Notes under the pieces: model-generated
Databases searched by the model: none
Told to the model about the DNA's origin: nothing
What the model saw: only the letters and a program-made list of their open reading frames with translations
Assembly (NCBI RefSeq): GCF_001921865.1
Contig: NZ_MSCT01000010.1
Location: forward strand, 62,001-126,000
Source: Pseudomonas chlororaphis
Lineage (GTDB): Bacteria; Pseudomonadota; Gammaproteobacteria; Pseudomonadales; Pseudomonadaceae
Length of the DNA: 64,000 bases
Direction: 5' to 3'
Shown: positions 26,281 through 34,616 of the stretch, piece by piece
Layout of the letters: each line of letters begins with the position of its first letter
How positions within the stretch are numbered: the stretch's first letter is position 1
Program-made: the position numbers and the translations under genes

Positions 26281-27034
26281 GTCGGCGGTGGCCCTCGCGG
26301 CCCAGCAGCAGGCGTTGACCGCTTACCTGCGCGACCCCGAACACTGTGCGCCGCCGGCCGGAATGGACCCGGCGCGGGCCCGGGTTTACCGCGAGCTGGT
26401 GTTCGACAATCTGCGTTCGTTGCTCGGCAGCACCTTCCCGGTCGTGCGCTCGATACTCGGCGAGCCGGACTGGTGCCGGCTGCTGCGGATCTTTCTGCGC
26501 GAGCACCGCTGCGCCACGCCGAAGTTCGGCGAGATCGCCGGCGAGTTCGTCGCCTGGATGGCTTCGGCGCCGGCCGCGTTGCAGGACGGCGGATGGCCGG
26601 CTTTCATGGTCGAACTGAGCCATTACGAGTGGATCGAAATGGCCCTGCAACAGGCCGAGGCCGAGCCGCTGCCGGCCAGCGATCTGCAGCTGCTATGGTA
26701 TCGCCCGCTGCGCCTGTCGCCCCTGGCCTGGCCGCTGGCGTACGCCTGGCCGGTGCAGCGCCTGGGCCCGGCCTGGCAACCCACCACCCCGGGAGAGGCG
26801 CCGACCCTGCTGCTGATCCGCCGCGACGCCGACTACCGCGTGCGCTTCTGCGAACTCAGCCCTTTGGCCTGGCGCCTGTTGCAGCGCCTTGCAACGTTTC
26901 CCCGGTTACCCGGCCGCGACCAGCTGCAAGGCCTGGCCCTGGAAGCGCGCGTCGACGACCTCGACACCTTTCTCGCCAACGGCCTGAACCTGCTGCGACA
27001 GATGCACGGCCAGGGCGTTATTGGCCCCGTGTAG
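26273..27034 (+). CDS. bufC: DUF2063 RiPP-recognition partner of the MNIO (BufC-like)
   Basis: A 253-residue protein. The N-terminal DUF2063 domain covers about residues 1-95, with [38 protein letters not shown] and [12 protein letters not shown] second winged-helix-like domain follows with [12 protein letters not shown]. In methanobactin and bufferin clusters, DUF2063-type proteins form a complex with the MNIO and present the precursor leader, so this is the predicted recognition subunit. It starts inside the end of the maturase gene (ATG 26273). Its stop falls at the first copy of the tandem repeat that fills the following region. Confidence 0.88.
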   Translation: MVKSAVALAAQQQALTAYLRDPEHCAPPAGMDPARARVYRELVFDNLRSLLGSTFPVVRSILGEPDWCRLLRIFLREHRCATPKFGEIAGEFVAWMASAPAALQDGGWPAFMVELSHYEWIEMALQQAEAEPLPASDLQLLWYRPLRLSPLAWPLAYAWPVQRLGPAWQPTTPGEAPTLLLIRRDADYRVRFCELSPLAWRLLQRLATFPRLPGRDQLQGLALEARVDDLDTFLANGLNLLRQMHGQGVIGPV

Positions 27035-27565
27035 TCGCTGGCGCAGCCTGCGCCCGGCGGCGAAGCCGTCGTAAAACCTGTGTTCGCGATCTTGCTGATA
27101 CACCGCGTTGCCTGGCTTGGCGGCCGCTGCGCAGCCGTTCGCAGGCTGCGCCAGCGGCTACAGGGTGCGTGGTGGCTGGAGGGGTGGGTGTTGGCGATAT
27201 TTCTGTGTGGATGCTATTCCCCAAACGCTACCGTCCTGCTCTGTGTAGCCGCTGGCGCAGCCTGCGCCCGGCGGCGAAGCCGTCGTAAAACCTGTGTTCG
27301 CGATCTTGTTGATACACCGTGCTGCCTGGCTTGGCGGCCGCTGCGCAGCCGTGCGCAGGCTGCGCCAGCGGCTACAGGGTGCGTGGTGGCTGGAGGGGTG
27401 GGTGGTTGGCGATATTTTCGTATGAACGCTATTCCCCAAACGCTACCGTCCTGCTCTGTGTAGCCGCTGGCGCAGCCTGCGCCCGGCGGCGAAGCCGTCG
27501 TAAAGCCTGTGTTCACGATCTTGCGGATACACCGTGTTGTTCTGTTTGGCGGCCGCTGCGCAGGC
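27029..27565. repeat. Three tandem copies of a ~215-base GC-rich repeat
   Basis: Copies begin with GTGTAG(T/C)CGCTGGCGCAGC at 27029, 27243 and 27458, so the period is 214-215 bases. Copies 1 and 2 are near-identical; the third is cut short at about 27565 as it runs into the coding end of the DoxX gene. Each copy contains the inverted pair GCCGCTGGCGCAGCCTGCG / CGCAGGCTGCGCCAGCGGC, so each can fold into a large hairpin. Related single units lie at about 28103-28250 and 48174-48303. No transposase is visible. Confidence 0.85.
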
Positions 27566-28052
27566 GTCCAAGCAGGGCGTCGAGGCTGAGTTTGCCCGGG
27601 CCCTGGAGCAGCAGTGGCAACAGCGTCGCGAGGTAGATCGCCGGCAGCTTGAAGTTGCCGTGGCCTTTGTTGCTGATGGCGTAGCCCTGAGCCAGTTCGC
27701 TCAGGCTCGACCATTCGGCGGGCCAGTGCACCGCGGCGGTGGCGACCAGGGTGACGACGATCAGCACCAGCGCGGCGCAGCGTGTGCCCAGGCCCAGCAG
27801 CAACGCCAGGGCGCCCAGCAATTCGGCCCACATCGACAGTTGCCAGTTCAGGCTGGCGGGCAGTTGGTCGAAGGGAAACGGGAAGGCGGCCTGGATCTCC
27901 TGGAACCAGTTTTCGCCGTACCATTTCTCCAGGCCCGACTCGAAGAATTCCCAGGCTAGAAATACCCGCAGGCTAAGGAACGCGACCCAGGGGGCGCTGC
28001 GTTCGAGTTGGCGTTGCAGCCCGGCGAAGGCGGAGGAAAGGGTGAGGATCAT
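27513..28052 (-). CDS. DoxX-family membrane protein
   Basis: A 179-residue protein with four hydrophobic segments and the DoxX pattern: [16 protein letters not shown] near residue 30, [16 protein letters not shown], then [31 protein letters not shown]. DoxX proteins are linked to redox and metal stress and commonly accompany DUF692/DUF2063 genes, which here lie convergent and immediately upstream on the other strand. GGAGAT precedes ATG 28052. The last about 18 codons ([17 protein letters not shown]) come from the tandem repeat unit, so the repeat has replaced or extended the original C-terminus. Confidence 0.88.
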   Translation of the reverse strand: MILTLSSAFAGLQRQLERSAPWVAFLSLRVFLAWEFFESGLEKWYGENWFQEIQAAFPFPFDQLPASLNWQLSMWAELLGALALLLGLGTRCAALVLIVVTLVATAAVHWPAEWSSLSELAQGYAISNKGHGNFKLPAIYLATLLPLLLQGPGKLSLDALLGRLRSGRQTEQHGVSARS

Positions 28053-28102
28053 TGGGGTGGATCTCCTATGCATAGTGGGAACGTGCAAGAACCGCGCTGC
28101 TT

Positions 28103-28250
28103 GTGTAGCCGCTGCCGAGCCCGCGAGGCTGGGAACGGCAACGTAGTTGCCGCAAAACCTGAACGCACGGTCTGCCTGAAGCACAGCAGCGCCTGGTTTG
28201 GCGCCCGCTACGCGGTCGATCGCAGCCTGCGGCAGCGGCTACAGGGTCAG
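28103..28250. repeat. Diverged copy of the GTAGCCGCTG repeat unit
   Basis: It starts TGTAGCCGCTGCCGAGCC and ends GCCTGCGGCAGCGGCTACAGG in inverted orientation, framing a variable middle with an AAAACCTGAACGCACGGTCTG segment also seen at 48207-48230. It lies between the DoxX gene and the ferric-reductase-like gene and is a single member of the family forming the tandem array at 27029. Confidence 0.7.
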
Positions 28251-28894
28251 CGTGTATTGAGGGCTTGGCGTTGCCGACGCTTGTTGGCCTGGGCCAGCTT
28301 GCCCAGCAGGTTGAGCGCCATGGCCGCGCCGGTGATGGCGAAGGGCAGCGCATACCAGGCGCTCAGCGGAATGCGCTTGAAGTTGGAGTAGGCGAAGATC
28401 GCCGCGAGCACCCACATGCCGGTGGTGTGCAGGCGTTTCCAGGCGCGACGGCCGAGCAGCGCCGCCGGGCCTTTGAACGAGGTCAGTGCCAGCAGCAGGA
28501 TAAACAGGTAACCGACGGACCCCGGCAGATTGCCCAGGGCGCTGCGGCCGGGCCAGAACTGCGGGTTCAACTGGCCGTAGCGGTAGATCAGCAGCGCGTG
28601 TACCAGGTGCGAGAAGGCGAACGCCAGGCCGATATAACGCCGTTCGCGGACCAGGGCCTGGCCCAACGCCTGGACCCGCGGCGAGGGCAGCAGCACAGCC
28701 CAGGCCGACGCCGTGAAGGCCAGCAGGAACAGCACGAAGGACGAGCGCGCGGTGGCGCGAATGGCGCTGCGTGTGGCTTCGACCAGGTTCGGTTCGAGCA
28801 GCAGGATCAGCGCGCTCATCAACAGTACGGCGACGGCCAGCAGGCTGAACAGCCGCCAGCCGTGCAAAGGCGAGGGGAGGGTTTGAGTGGTCAT
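28247..28894 (-). CDS. Ferric-reductase-like six-TM haem membrane protein
   Basis: A 215-residue polytopic membrane protein with about six hydrophobic segments and the ferric-reductase-like transmembrane architecture: RYIGLAFAFSHLVHALLIY in the middle and WKRLHTTGMWVLAAIFAY later, with paired histidines that could hold b-type haem. No FAD/NAD domain is present, so it would need a partner for electron supply. ATG 28894 has AAGGAG about seven bases upstream. It sits between DoxX and the two-component kinase in a block of metal/redox genes. A role in trans-membrane electron transfer is inferred from the fold only. Confidence 0.75.
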   Translation of the reverse strand: MTTQTLPSPLHGWRLFSLLAVAVLLMSALILLLEPNLVEATRSAIRATARSSFVLFLLAFTASAWAVLLPSPRVQALGQALVRERRYIGLAFAFSHLVHALLIYRYGQLNPQFWPGRSALGNLPGSVGYLFILLLALTSFKGPAALLGRRAWKRLHTTGMWVLAAIFAYSNFKRIPLSAWYALPFAITGAAMALNLLGKLAQANKRRQRQALNTR

Positions 28895-29010
28895 CACAGG
28901 CTCCTTGGGTTGGGGCGCCGTCAGCGCGGCGCGTCCCGGGAGTCTTGCAAGGCGGTGTATACCGGCTGTGTCGGCAAAGGCCGGTTATGTATGCCTGTGT
29001 AGCGAGCGGC

Positions 29011-30333
29011 TCAGAGACTGGCCTGGCTGCCGCTCACCAGGATCAGCTCGGCGCACAGGCCGCCGCCTTCGCGGTTGCTCAGGCGCAGCGAGCCGCCCAG
29101 GGCCACCGCTAGCTGCTGGGCGATGGCCAGCCCCAGGCCGGTGCCGCCGGTGTCGCGGTTGCGCGAGCTTTCCACCCGATAGAACGGCTTGAGCACTTCC
29201 GCGAGTTGCTCCTCGCTGATCCCCGGGCCGCGGTCCAGGACCTTGATCGACAGGCGATTGTCGGTGTCGGCCCGGACCTCGATCCGCGCCGCGCCGGAGA
29301 ACTTCAGCGCGTTGTCCACCAGGTTCACCAGGACCCGGCGCAAGGCGTGGGGGCGGGTGTCGATCAGCGCGCCGTTCTTGCCCGCCAGTTCCACATCCTG
29401 GCCGGTGTCCTGGTAGTCGAACACCAGGCTGTCGAGGAAGGCGTCGAGGGCGATCCGGCAGCTGGCCTCGGTGGCGCCGTGGATGCTGCGGGCATAGGCA
29501 ACGCCCTCGCGCACCAGGTGCTCCATTTCGCTGAGGTCGTTCCACAGCTTGTCTTTCTCGACGGAGTCGTCCATGAACTCGGCGCGCAGCTTCATGCGGG
29601 TGATCGGCGTCTGCAGGTCGTGGGAGATCGCCGCCAGCAGTTGCATGCGTTCCTTGAGGTAGGCGCCGATCCGCGCCTGCATGGCGTTGAAGGCCCTGGC
29701 CGCGTGCACCACTTCGGTCGGGCCTTTCTCGTCCAGCCGCACGCCGTGGGTGTTGGGGTCGAGGCTGTCCACGGCCTGGGCCAGCCGGGTCAGCGGGCGC
29801 ACGGCGACGCGCACCGCCAGCCAGGCGCAGAGGATCAACAGCAGCAGTTGCCCCAGCAGCACCACCGGCAACCAGGGCGACATCGGCATCATCGCCGGGC
29901 GCACGTCGAGGGTCAGCGGGCTGCCGTCGGCCAGTTGCAAGTGGGCCTGATAGTGCTGGCGCGGCCCGGGAATGGTGCTGAAGGCCAGGCGGTAGTCGGC
30001 GCCGATGGCGGTCCTGATGGCGTTCACCGAGACCGGCACGTCGTCGGCGGCCATGGGCTGCCCGGGTTCGCCGGGGCCCAGCAGGTAGCCATAGTTGCGC
30101 CGTTGCAGGCGCGGCAGCCAGGCGGCGCGCTCGGCGGCGGGCAGGCGGTCGAGGATGGCGACGGAGGTCGAGACGTCGCTTTCCAGGTTGCCGAGCATGG
30201 TCATCTTCGCGCTCTGGTAACGCTCGTAGGACTGCGCGGCGAACGACAGGCCCTGGGCCAACGCCAGGCCGATCAGGAAGATCAGCGACAGCCGCGAGGC
30301 GAGGGTCCGCGGCCAACGCAGCGCGAGCTTCAT
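29011..30333 (-). CDS. Sensor histidine kinase (EnvZ type)
   Basis: A 440-residue membrane kinase. TM1 is near residues 12-35, a periplasmic sensing loop of about 130 residues follows, TM2 is at about 160-185, then a HAMP domain (RPLTRLAQAVDSL). The H-box AAISHDLQTPITRMKLRAE carries the phospho-accepting His, and the ATPase has N (LVNLVDNALKFS), G1 (DRGPGIS) and G2 (GGTGLGLAIA) boxes. The start codon overlaps the response regulator stop as ATGA, so the pair is translationally coupled. The stimulus is unknown; nearby metal/redox genes suggest periplasmic metal or redox stress. Confidence 0.94.
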   Translation of the reverse strand: MKLALRWPRTLASRLSLIFLIGLALAQGLSFAAQSYERYQSAKMTMLGNLESDVSTSVAILDRLPAAERAAWLPRLQRRNYGYLLGPGEPGQPMAADDVPVSVNAIRTAIGADYRLAFSTIPGPRQHYQAHLQLADGSPLTLDVRPAMMPMSPWLPVVLLGQLLLLILCAWLAVRVAVRPLTRLAQAVDSLDPNTHGVRLDEKGPTEVVHAARAFNAMQARIGAYLKERMQLLAAISHDLQTPITRMKLRAEFMDDSVEKDKLWNDLSEMEHLVREGVAYARSIHGATEASCRIALDAFLDSLVFDYQDTGQDVELAGKNGALIDTRPHALRRVLVNLVDNALKFSGAARIEVRADTDNRLSIKVLDRGPGISEEQLAEVLKPFYRVESSRNRDTGGTGLGLAIAQQLAVALGGSLRLSNREGGGLCAELILVSGSQASL

Positions 30334-31070
30334 GGCTTGGCCTCGAGGATTTCCACCGGCAGCGAGAACACATAGCCCTCGCTGCGCACGGTCTTGATGT
30401 AGGCCGGCTCGCGGGCGTCGTCCAGCAGGCGCTGGCGCAGGCGGCTGACCAGCAGGTCGATGGAACGGTCGAACAGGTCGGCGTCGCGGCCCTGGGTCAG
30501 GTTGAGCAACTGGTCGCGGTTGAGCACCCGTTGCGGGTGGTCGAGAAACACCCGCAGCAACCGGTATTCGGCGCCGCTCAGGGCCACCAGGGTGCCGTCC
30601 TGGTCCAGCAGGTGGCGCGCGGTGGTGTCCAGGCGCCAGCGGCCGAAACCCAGCAGGCGTCCGCTTTCGCTGACGATCAGGTTCGGCGGCAGCATGCGCG
30701 TGCGCCGCAGCACGGCGTTGATCCGCGCCAGCAGTTCGCGGGCGGCGAACGGCTTGACCAGGTAATCGTCGGCGCCCATTTCCAGGCCGATGATGCGGTC
30801 GGTCTCGTCGTTGCGCGCCGTGAGCATCAGCACCGGCGTGGCCTTGTGCTTGCTGGCGCGCAGTTCGCGGCACAGCAGCAGGCCGTCGTCGCCGGGCAGC
30901 ATGATGTCGAGCACGATCAGGTCCACCGGGGTGGTTTCGAGGAAGCTGCGCATCTGCCGGCCGTCGGCCACCACCGTGGTGCGCAGGCCGTTCTTCTTCA
31001 GGTAGTTGCCTACCAGCTCTCTGATCTCGCGGTCGTCATCGACGATCAGGACGTGATCGACATGGTCCAT
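30330..31070 (-). CDS. OmpR-family response regulator
   Basis: A 246-residue regulator: receiver domain 1-125 with the acidic DDD pocket near residue 12, phospho-accepting Asp in LIVLDIMLPGDDG and the conserved Lys in LVKPFAARELLAR. A winged-helix DNA-binding domain follows (about 145-240) with LSGAEYRLLRVFL and DRSIDLLVSRLRQRL. It is the first gene of a two-gene operon with the histidine kinase. The 299-base region upstream carries direct GTAT-type repeats that may be its own binding sites. Confidence 0.94.
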   Translation of the reverse strand: MDHVDHVLIVDDDREIRELVGNYLKKNGLRTTVVADGRQMRSFLETTPVDLIVLDIMLPGDDGLLLCRELRASKHKATPVLMLTARNDETDRIIGLEMGADDYLVKPFAARELLARINAVLRRTRMLPPNLIVSESGRLLGFGRWRLDTTARHLLDQDGTLVALSGAEYRLLRVFLDHPQRVLNRDQLLNLTQGRDADLFDRSIDLLVSRLRQRLLDDAREPAYIKTVRSEGYVFSLPVEILEAKP

Positions 31071-31140
31071 GGGGTGCTGCCTCTGTCATTGGCTTGTGCT
31101 GCCTAGTCTATCGGGCTCGACGGGGCTTGCCTGCGCGGCT

Positions 31141-31228
31141 TTGTATTGCAGTGTATCCGGCGCCGTGTTGCACACACGGCGATGCAAAGCCGCCGGGGGT
31201 TCCACGGTTTTGTATCGCTCTGTATCCC
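31141..31228. promoter_or_regulatory. Direct GTATY repeats upstream of the two-component genes and DUF2790 gene
   Basis: TTTGTATTGCAGTGTATCC (31141-31159) and TTTGTATCGCTCTGTATCC (31210-31228) are two copies of a direct repeat with GTAT units ten bases apart, a spacing typical of OmpR-family response-regulator dimers. They sit between the divergent response regulator and DUF2790 genes. Binding is inferred. Confidence 0.5.
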
Positions 31229-31369
31229 CGGGCGGCGCTGATACGCAGGCAGACAGCCAGGGCGGTTTGCCGACACAAGCGCGATACCTCGCACGCTTTC
31301 AATGGGTTCCATCGAGGCGCCACCACCGGCCTCGGCACCCAAACCCATCATCGCTCCGAGGAAACCCTC

Positions 31370-31633
31370 ATGAAACGCACCGCCCTCTACGCCGCCTGCC
31401 TGTTCGCCGCGCTGAACATCTGCACCCTGTCGGCCCGTGCCGAAAGCACCGTGCAGGCCCAGACCTACCGCTACGGCACTCACCTGGATATCCAGAAAGT
31501 CCTGTCGATGACCGAAGACCCCCAGCCGACCTGTGGCGTGGTCAATGCACGCATGACCTACCTCGATTCCCAGGGCCGCACCCAAGTCCTGGATTACCGC
31601 AAGTTCGCCAACGACTGTAACGACGGCAGCTGA
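31370..31633 (+). CDS. DUF2790 small periplasmic protein
   Basis: An 87-residue protein: a signal peptide of about 24 residues ending SARAES, then the compact DUF2790 domain with HLDIQKVLSM, CGVVNARMTYLDSQG and a final DYRKFANDC. Two Cys residues in the mature part could form a disulfide. The family is largely confined to pseudomonads and of unknown function; members are often induced with metal-responsive two-component systems. It is divergent from such a pair here, with GTAT direct repeats between. The GAGGAAACCCTC before ATG 31370 provides a ribosome site. Confidence 0.8.
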   Translation: MKRTALYAACLFAALNICTLSARAESTVQAQTYRYGTHLDIQKVLSMTEDPQPTCGVVNARMTYLDSQGRTQVLDYRKFANDCNDGS

Positions 31634-31710
31634 ACGCACTCCTTGTCATACGACCTTTTCCTCTCAAGGCCCGCCGTCGATGGCGGGCCGGACCGATCAC
31701 AGGTGATGCC

Positions 31711-32931
31711 ATGCTGCTCATTGCTTTTCTCGGCGGGGTGCTGACCATCCTCAGCCCCTGCATCCTTCCGGTGGTGCCGTTCCTGTTCGCCCGGGCCGAC
31801 CGTTCCCGCGGCTCGTTGCTGCTGACGCTGGGCGGCATGGCGCTGACCTTCGCCCTGGTGTCGAGCCTGGCGGTGGTCGGCAGCGAGTGGGTCGCGCGGG
31901 CCAACGGCATCGGGCGCCAGTTGGCTCTGGCGGTGCTGGTGCTGTTTGCCTTGTCACTGATGTTCGCCCGCGTCGGTCACTGGCTGGCGCGGCCCTGGGT
32001 GAGCCTGGGCAATCGCCTGGACGGCCTGCGCCTGGCGCGGGCGCGGCAGTTGTCCGCGCCGCTGACGGCATTGTTGCTGGGGGTGGCCACTGGGTTGCTC
32101 TGGGCGCCCTGCGCCGGGCCGATTCTCGGGGTGATCCTGACCGGCGCCATGCTGCAAGGGGCCAGTGCCCAGACCAGCCTGTTACTGCTGGTTTATGGCC
32201 TGGGCAGCGCCTTGTCCCTGGGGCTGCTGATCGTTGCTGGAAGAGGGCTGGTGAACCGCCTCAAACCGTCCCTGCCGGCCACTGCCTGGCTGCGTCGCGC
32301 CGCCGGTTGCCTGGTATTGCTGGCGGTGGTGGCGATCGGCAGCGGGCTCGACAACCGCCTGCTGGCCAACGCTTCGGTCCAGGGCGGCACAGTCATCGAG
32401 CAGGGGCTGCTGCGCAGCGTGCCCAAGGCCCTGGACTACCTGATCGACAAGGCCGGCGCGGCGTCCGCCGAAGCCTTGCCGGCCCAGGGGCCGATGCCGG
32501 CGTTGAGCGGCGCGGTGCAATGGCTGAACTCGCCGCCGCTGGACGCCGAGGCCCTGCGCGGCAAAGTGGTGCTGGTGGATTTCTGGACCTATGACTGCAT
32601 CAACTGCCGGCACAGCCTGCCGTATGTGAACGCCTGGGCGAAGCAATACGCCAAGGACGGGCTGGTGGTGATCGGCGTGCACACCCCGGAGTACGCCTTC
32701 GAGAAGGTCATCGACAACGTCAAGGAGCAGGTGCGCAAACTGGATATCGCCTACCCGGTGGCCATCGACAACGACTATGCGATCTGGCGGGCCTTCGACA
32801 ACCAGTACTGGCCGGCCCACTACTTCATCGACGCCCGCGGCCAGGTGCGCTACAGCCACTTCGGCGAAGGCGGCTATGGGGCCCAGGAGCAGGTGATCGA
32901 GCAATTGCTGCAAGAAGCCAAGGCGCCGTGA
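31711..32931 (+). CDS. DipZ-like CcdA/DsbD membrane protein fused to thioredoxin domain
   Basis: A 406-residue membrane protein. The N-terminal half (about 1-225) is a six-helix CcdA/DsbD-type electron carrier starting with LGGVLTILSPCILPVVPFLFAR and containing a second Cys in LLWAPCAGPILG. The C-terminal half is a periplasmic TlpA-like thioredoxin domain with the redox motif C296-I-N-C299 in WTYDCINCRHS. It would move reducing power from cytosolic thioredoxin across the membrane to a periplasmic substrate. The fusion of CcdA with a CxxC domain is the DipZ arrangement. It may serve the redox/metal block to its left. Confidence 0.92.
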   Translation: MLLIAFLGGVLTILSPCILPVVPFLFARADRSRGSLLLTLGGMALTFALVSSLAVVGSEWVARANGIGRQLALAVLVLFALSLMFARVGHWLARPWVSLGNRLDGLRLARARQLSAPLTALLLGVATGLLWAPCAGPILGVILTGAMLQGASAQTSLLLLVYGLGSALSLGLLIVAGRGLVNRLKPSLPATAWLRRAAGCLVLLAVVAIGSGLDNRLLANASVQGGTVIEQGLLRSVPKALDYLIDKAGAASAEALPAQGPMPALSGAVQWLNSPPLDAEALRGKVVLVDFWTYDCINCRHSLPYVNAWAKQYAKDGLVVIGVHTPEYAFEKVIDNVKEQVRKLDIAYPVAIDNDYAIWRAFDNQYWPAHYFIDARGQVRYSHFGEGGYGAQEQVIEQLLQEAKAP

Positions 32932-33114
32932 GCGGAACCCCACGCATCGGCGGCTACCCCTCTGCAGGCGCGAGCCTGCTCGCGAAGCGCCGGATCAGAC
33001 ACACCGCGCCGCGGCGATCGCCAGCAAGCTGGCTCCTACAGGAAAGCGCCCCGCGTATGCCCCTGTAGGCGCGAGCTTGCTCGCGATAGCGGTCTATCCG
33101 GCCTGCCGCAACTT
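32932..33114. repeat. Cluster of three REP elements
   Basis: REP units at about 32961-32986, 33014-33041 (inverted) and 33062-33089 share the GTAGGCGCGAGCTTGCTCGCGA core or its reverse complement. They fill the gap between the convergent dipZ-like and azlD genes and could act as a transcript end or mRNA stabiliser. Confidence 0.8.
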
Positions 33115-33429
33115 CTACAACCACCACCGCAGCAGGAAAAAGAACGCCATGCTCAGCAGCATGCTGAGCAGGGTGTTGCGGGTGTAGATCACCAGGGCGA
33201 TGGCCACCAGCGAGCTGATCAGGTAGGGGTTGTCGTAGGCCAGGTTCAACTGGTGCTCGGGCATGAACACGATCGGCCCGCAGATCGCGGTGAGCATGCC
33301 GGGCACGGCAAACCCCAGGAACTGCCGGGCATTGCTGCTCAGGCGCACCGGCAGGCGCGGTTCGAGAAACACGTAGCGGTTGAGGAACACCAGCAACCCC
33401 ATGCCGACAATCACTGCCCAGACCATCAT
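33115..33429 (-). CDS. azlD: AzlD branched-chain amino acid exporter subunit
   Basis: A 104-residue membrane protein with three to four hydrophobic segments, of normal AzlD length. It starts MMVWAVIVGMGLLVFLNRYVF and carries the family's FLGFAVPGMLTAICGP and LISSLVAIALVIYTRNTLLSML. Its start overlaps the azlC stop as ATGA. AzlD is the small partner of the AzlCD two-component amino acid exporter. The surrounding long open frame in the same phase is spurious beyond this start. Confidence 0.9.
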   Translation of the reverse strand: MMVWAVIVGMGLLVFLNRYVFLEPRLPVRLSSNARQFLGFAVPGMLTAICGPIVFMPEHQLNLAYDNPYLISSLVAIALVIYTRNTLLSMLLSMAFFFLLRWWL

Positions 33430-34124
33430 GTGCGCCCCCGGTAGAACTTGTTGCAGAGAAAACCCGCGGTCATGCCCAACAGGCCCGACAGCACCAGGGC
33501 CGAGCCCCATTGCCAGTAACTCAGCAGCACCGAGCAGAACAGCGACACCGCCACGCAGACCAGGGTCGGCACGTTGCGCACCAACGGAGTGATCAGGGCG
33601 ATAAAGGTCGCGGCGATGGAAAAGTCCAGGCCCAGGTGCTCGAGCCCGGGAATCGCGCGGCCGAGGACGATGCCGGCGAGGGTGAACAGGTTCCAGGCGA
33701 TGTAGAACGTCAGGCCCACACCCAGGGCGTACCAGCGGTCGAACTGCTGCTTGTCGTGCTGGCTGGTCAGGGCGAACAGCTCGTCGGTGAGCAGAAAGCC
33801 CAGGCCCACCCGCCAGCGCCCGGGCAGGGGCGAGATCACCGAGCGCAGGCTCATGCCGTACAGCAGGTGCTGGGACGTCAGCAGCAGGGTCGTGAGCAGG
33901 ATCGAGAAGATTCCCGCGCCGCCCTTGAGCATGCCGATCGCCACCAGTTGCGCGGCGCCGGCGAAGACGATGCTCGACAAACCCTGGCCTTGCAGGGGCG
34001 TGAGATTGGCCTCGATGGCCATGGAACCGGCCAGCAGGCCCCAGGGCGCGGTGGCCAGGGACAACGGCATGATGGCGACGGCGCCGCGCAGGAACGCGGC
34101 GCGGGGGAGAAGAACGCTGGACAT
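33426..34124 (-). CDS. azlC: AzlC branched-chain amino acid exporter subunit
   Basis: A 232-residue integral membrane protein. It has the AzlC signature near the N-terminus (GAVAIMPLSLATAPWGLLAG), AAQLVAIGMLKGGAG, then LLYGMSLRSVI and the FLLTDELFAL loop. With AzlD it exports branched-chain amino acids or analogues. ATG 34124 is chosen: AGG lies six bases before it, whereas the TTG at 34136 has no ribosome site. Confidence 0.9.
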   Translation of the reverse strand: MSSVLLPRAAFLRGAVAIMPLSLATAPWGLLAGSMAIEANLTPLQGQGLSSIVFAGAAQLVAIGMLKGGAGIFSILLTTLLLTSQHLLYGMSLRSVISPLPGRWRVGLGFLLTDELFALTSQHDKQQFDRWYALGVGLTFYIAWNLFTLAGIVLGRAIPGLEHLGLDFSIAATFIALITPLVRNVPTLVCVAVSLFCSVLLSYWQWGSALVLSGLLGMTAGFLCNKFYRGRT

Positions 34125-34237
34125 GACAGCCTGCAATCAAAGAGCGGAAACCGACTGTGCCAGCCCGCGCCGGGAATGGCTTGAACAATCTTGCGCACTT
34201 GCGGCCAATCGCTGGCCGCGCCGTGGTGTGCCCGAGA

Positions 34238-34477
34238 CGACGCCATCGCGAGCAAGCTGCGCTCCTACAGGATCGGCGCCTGCCGCGAATGTGCATCCAC
34301 CACAAAACCTGTAGGAGCCAGCTTGCTGGCGATGGCTTCAGCGCGGAGTGCCTGATACGACGCTATCGCGAGCAAGCTGCGCTCCTACAGGATCGGTGCC
34401 TGCCGCGAATGTGCATCCACCGCAAAACCTGTAGGAGCCAGCTTGCTGGCGATGGTCGCGGCGCGGTGTGCCTGACA
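34238..34477. repeat. Two exact-length tandem copies (120 bases) of a REP pair
   Basis: Copy A 34238-34357 and copy B 34358-34477 have the same length and differ at only a few positions. Each contains an inverted REP pair: CGCGAGCAAGCTGCGCTCCTACAG then CTGTAGGAGCCAGCTTGCTGGCG. A partial third unit precedes them (34210-34237). They fill most of the 490-base gap between azlC and the RNase gene. Confidence 0.85.
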
Positions 34478-34616
34478 CAATGCGTGGCCGGCAGCTCCCG
34501 CGAGGGGCGGCTTGTCATGTTCCTGCAACAGCCCCGTGCCAAGAAGGTGTTCTGGCCGATCCCAGCCAGGTCACTATCGGGCTGTTCACTAACCGCCCAT
34601 CCCAAGGAGAGGGTTC

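Noticed and set aside
27029..27565. Possible CRISPR array because of regular repeats
   Set aside because: The units are ~215 bases in tandem with no short repeat/spacer alternation and no cas genes in the window.
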